Source: an uncultured Eubacteriales bacterium (GTDB lineage Bacteria; Bacillota_A; Clostridia; Oscillospirales; Oscillospiraceae). Taken from it: a DNA stretch of 5,018 bases. Position numbers and translations under genes: made by a program. The DNA lies in NCBI GenBank assembly GCA_949742895.1, contig CATJRT010000199.1, positions 1 to 5,018 of the forward strand. Direction: 5' to 3'. Under the pieces are notes generated by a model, which saw only the letters and a program-made list of their open reading frames with translations, was not told the DNA's origin and did no database searches. Positions 4,806-5,018 of this stretch are shown here, in pieces (the stretch's first letter is position 1; each line of letters begins with the position of its first letter).

Positions 4806-5018
4806 CGTCGTTTGTATACTCGTAGGGCTCGTAGGGTACACTCACGCCGCCGGGCCGGGCAGCCGGAGCACCGGACGGACTTTTCAGCTTTTTCAGCTCC
4901 GGCACCTTGAAGTCGCCCGATTGGATGGCAGCCAGGGAGCGGACTTGGTAGACATACAGCCGTTCTCCGATCTCGCCGTTCCGCTTCTGGTACTCCTCCT
5001 CCCCCAGCACAACGCCCA
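4792..5018 (-). CDS. C-terminal part of a probable phage single-stranded-DNA-binding protein (5' end beyond window)
   Basis: The frame is open to the window edge; a GTG at 5010 is in frame but upstream codons (Gly-Val-Val-Leu-Gly-Glu) read as normal protein, so the gene most likely begins outside. About 75 residues are visible. The segment VVLGEEEYQKRNGEIGERLY followed by VPELKKLK resembles the end of the folded domain of phage SSB-like/DUF669-type proteins, from family memory. After it comes a low-complexity linker rich in Pro, Ala, Gly and Tyr (about 30 residues) and a final TNDDVPF. An acidic tip ending in Pro-Phe after a flexible linker is the hallmark of bacterial SSB (DDDIPF in E. coli), where it recruits partner enzymes. 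Its position directly before the CHC2 gene fits a replication operon. The N-terminal DNA-binding part is not visible, so the exact family is uncertain. Confidence 0.62.
   Translation of the reverse strand, partial: GVVLGEEEYQKRNGEIGERLYVYQVRSLAAIQSGDFKVPELKKLKSPSGAPAARPGGVSVPYEPYEYTNDDVPF

Overview
The window reads as part of the DNA-replication module of a temperate phage (prophage) or phage-derived mobile element in a GC-rich Firmicute. Gut Clostridia such as Oscillospiraceae fit best. This host guess rests on the high GC content, the strong AGGAGG-type ribosome binding sites and the set of protein families; nothing in the window names the species. All genes lie on the minus strand and are packed head to tail with short overlaps, so the order of expression runs from high to low coordinates.

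In transcription order the window holds six genes. First is the C-terminal end of a probable phage single-stranded-DNA-binding protein (4792-5018, cut by the window edge). Next is a stand-alone CHC2 zinc-finger, primase-like protein (4194-4805), then a 620-residue DUF927 helicase-like ATPase (2408-4270). After a 295-base gap come a DEAH superfamily 2 helicase (601-2112) and a VRR-NUC nuclease (230-604) joined to it by an ATGA stop/start overlap. Last is a small phage protein of unknown function (1-246), cut by the window edge.

The gap at 2113-2407 is the most interesting part. It and the last few bases of the DUF927 gene carry eleven exact copies of the 7-mer GTGAAAC/GTTTCAC within 283 bases. 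Six copies lie on one side and five on the other of an A/T-rich core whose centre is 18 of 20 A/T. The copies are mostly paired at 8- or 11-base spacing. They include an 18-base exact direct repeat and a 19-base exact inverted repeat. A perfect 7-bp hairpin sits inside the left cluster. This looks like an iteron-type replication origin immediately downstream of the replicative ATPase gene, the layout known from staphylococcal pathogenicity islands (pri-rep-ori).

Taken together, the likely working model is as follows. The DUF927 ATPase recognises the iterons, perhaps through its winged-helix-like C-terminus, and melts the A/T-rich core. The zinc-finger protein helps priming and the SSB-like protein coats the exposed strands. 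The DEAH helicase and VRR-NUC nuclease act in later replication, recombination or branch processing. The protein family calls are firm; the origin call and the initiator role are inference from layout and repeats.
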